Shown: positions 63,980 through 64,000 of the stretch, piece by piece
Position numbering within the stretch: the first letter of the stretch is position 1
Layout: each line of letters begins with the position of its first letter
DNA from: Lactobacillus sp. MRS-253-APC-2B
GTDB taxonomy: Bacteria > Bacillota > Bacilli > Lactobacillales > Lactobacillaceae
Assembly (NCBI RefSeq): GCF_012843675.1
Contig: NZ_JABAFO010000002.1
Location: 62,001 to 126,000 of the forward strand
Length of the DNA: 64,000 bases
Direction: 5' to 3'
Translations under genes and position numbers: made by a program
The notes under the pieces: generated by a model
What the model saw: only the letters and a program-made list of their open reading frames with translations
Told to the model about the DNA's origin: nothing
Database searches by the model: none

Positions 63980-64000
63980 ATGGCGCGGGAAAACACGTCC
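63980..64000 (+). CDS. recO: First codons of a gene after era, probably DNA repair protein RecO (partial)
   Basis: An ATG at 63980 starts a frame reading MARENTS to the window end, with AAAAGGGG upstream. Only seven codons are visible. The name rests on synteny: recO follows era in most lactobacilli. Confidence 0.45.

Overview
This is a chromosomal window from a lactic acid bacterium. It is most likely a heterofermentative Limosilactobacillus-type lactobacillus, but only the family level is solid. The reasons are Gram-positive gene order (infB-rbfA-truB-ribF; CIRCE-hrcA-grpE-dnaK-dnaJ-lepA; hisS-aspS; rpsU-yqeY-phoH-ybeY-dgkA-era), T-box leaders, an LPXTG/YSIRK adhesin, pyruvate oxidase, L-lactate dehydrogenase, and an oxc-frc oxalate pair of the kind found in gut lactobacilli. 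By eye the housekeeping genes are close to half G+C and the central island is clearly AT-rich.

Layout. 1-2.7 kb: end of infB, rbfA, truB, ribF. 2.9-5.3 kb: a beta-hydroxyacid dehydrogenase-type enzyme, then a methionine T-box (specifier AUG) driving a MetE-like gene. 5.7-9.9 kb: a graveyard holding a frameshifted, truncated type II cas1, a truncated and frameshifted GNAT gene, and an LPXTG lectin/MucBP adhesin broken by one nonsense and one frameshift mutation. 10-14.4 kb: oxalyl-CoA decarboxylase, formyl-CoA transferase and an AEC-type carrier, together a plausible oxalate-to-formate module. 14.6-31.2 kb, minus strand: a BREX type 1 phage-defence locus (brxA, brxB, brxC, pglX, pglZ) with no brxL. 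Directly upstream is a tightly coupled three-gene module that I cannot name: a CoiA-like zinc-site protein, a coiled-coil protein with a degenerate NTPase-like domain, and a protein of unknown fold. This is the best candidate for something undescribed. 31.4-36.6 kb: NmrA-like reductase, a phosphoribosyltransferase, a GIY-YIG/DUF2075 helicase-like gene with a C-terminal frameshift, a sugar O-acetyltransferase and a small unknown protein.

36.7-43.6 kb: the HrcA-controlled chaperone operon and lepA. 44.2-47.5 kb: pyruvate oxidase with a likely CcpA site on its promoter, convergent with L-lactate dehydrogenase, plus a 59-residue membrane protein. 47.7-53.1 kb: an unknown small protein, prmA, rsmE, a membrane protein, the (p)ppGpp synthetase/hydrolase and dtd. 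53.2-54.9 kb, minus strand: fructosamine-kinase family protein and a cell-wall amidase. 55-58.4 kb: a T-box leader whose specifier reads GAC (Asp), then hisS-aspS. 58.5-64 kb: a solitary tyrosine recombinase, nfo, rpsU, yqeY, phoH, ybeY, dgkA, era and the first codons of a gene that is probably recO.

Together these genes cover translation and ribosome maturation, heat-shock folding, pyruvate disposal (lactate or acetyl phosphate), probable oxalate use, and a defence region in which one CRISPR remnant is dead while BREX reads as intact apart from brxL. No rRNA, tRNA, insertion sequence or CRISPR array was found.
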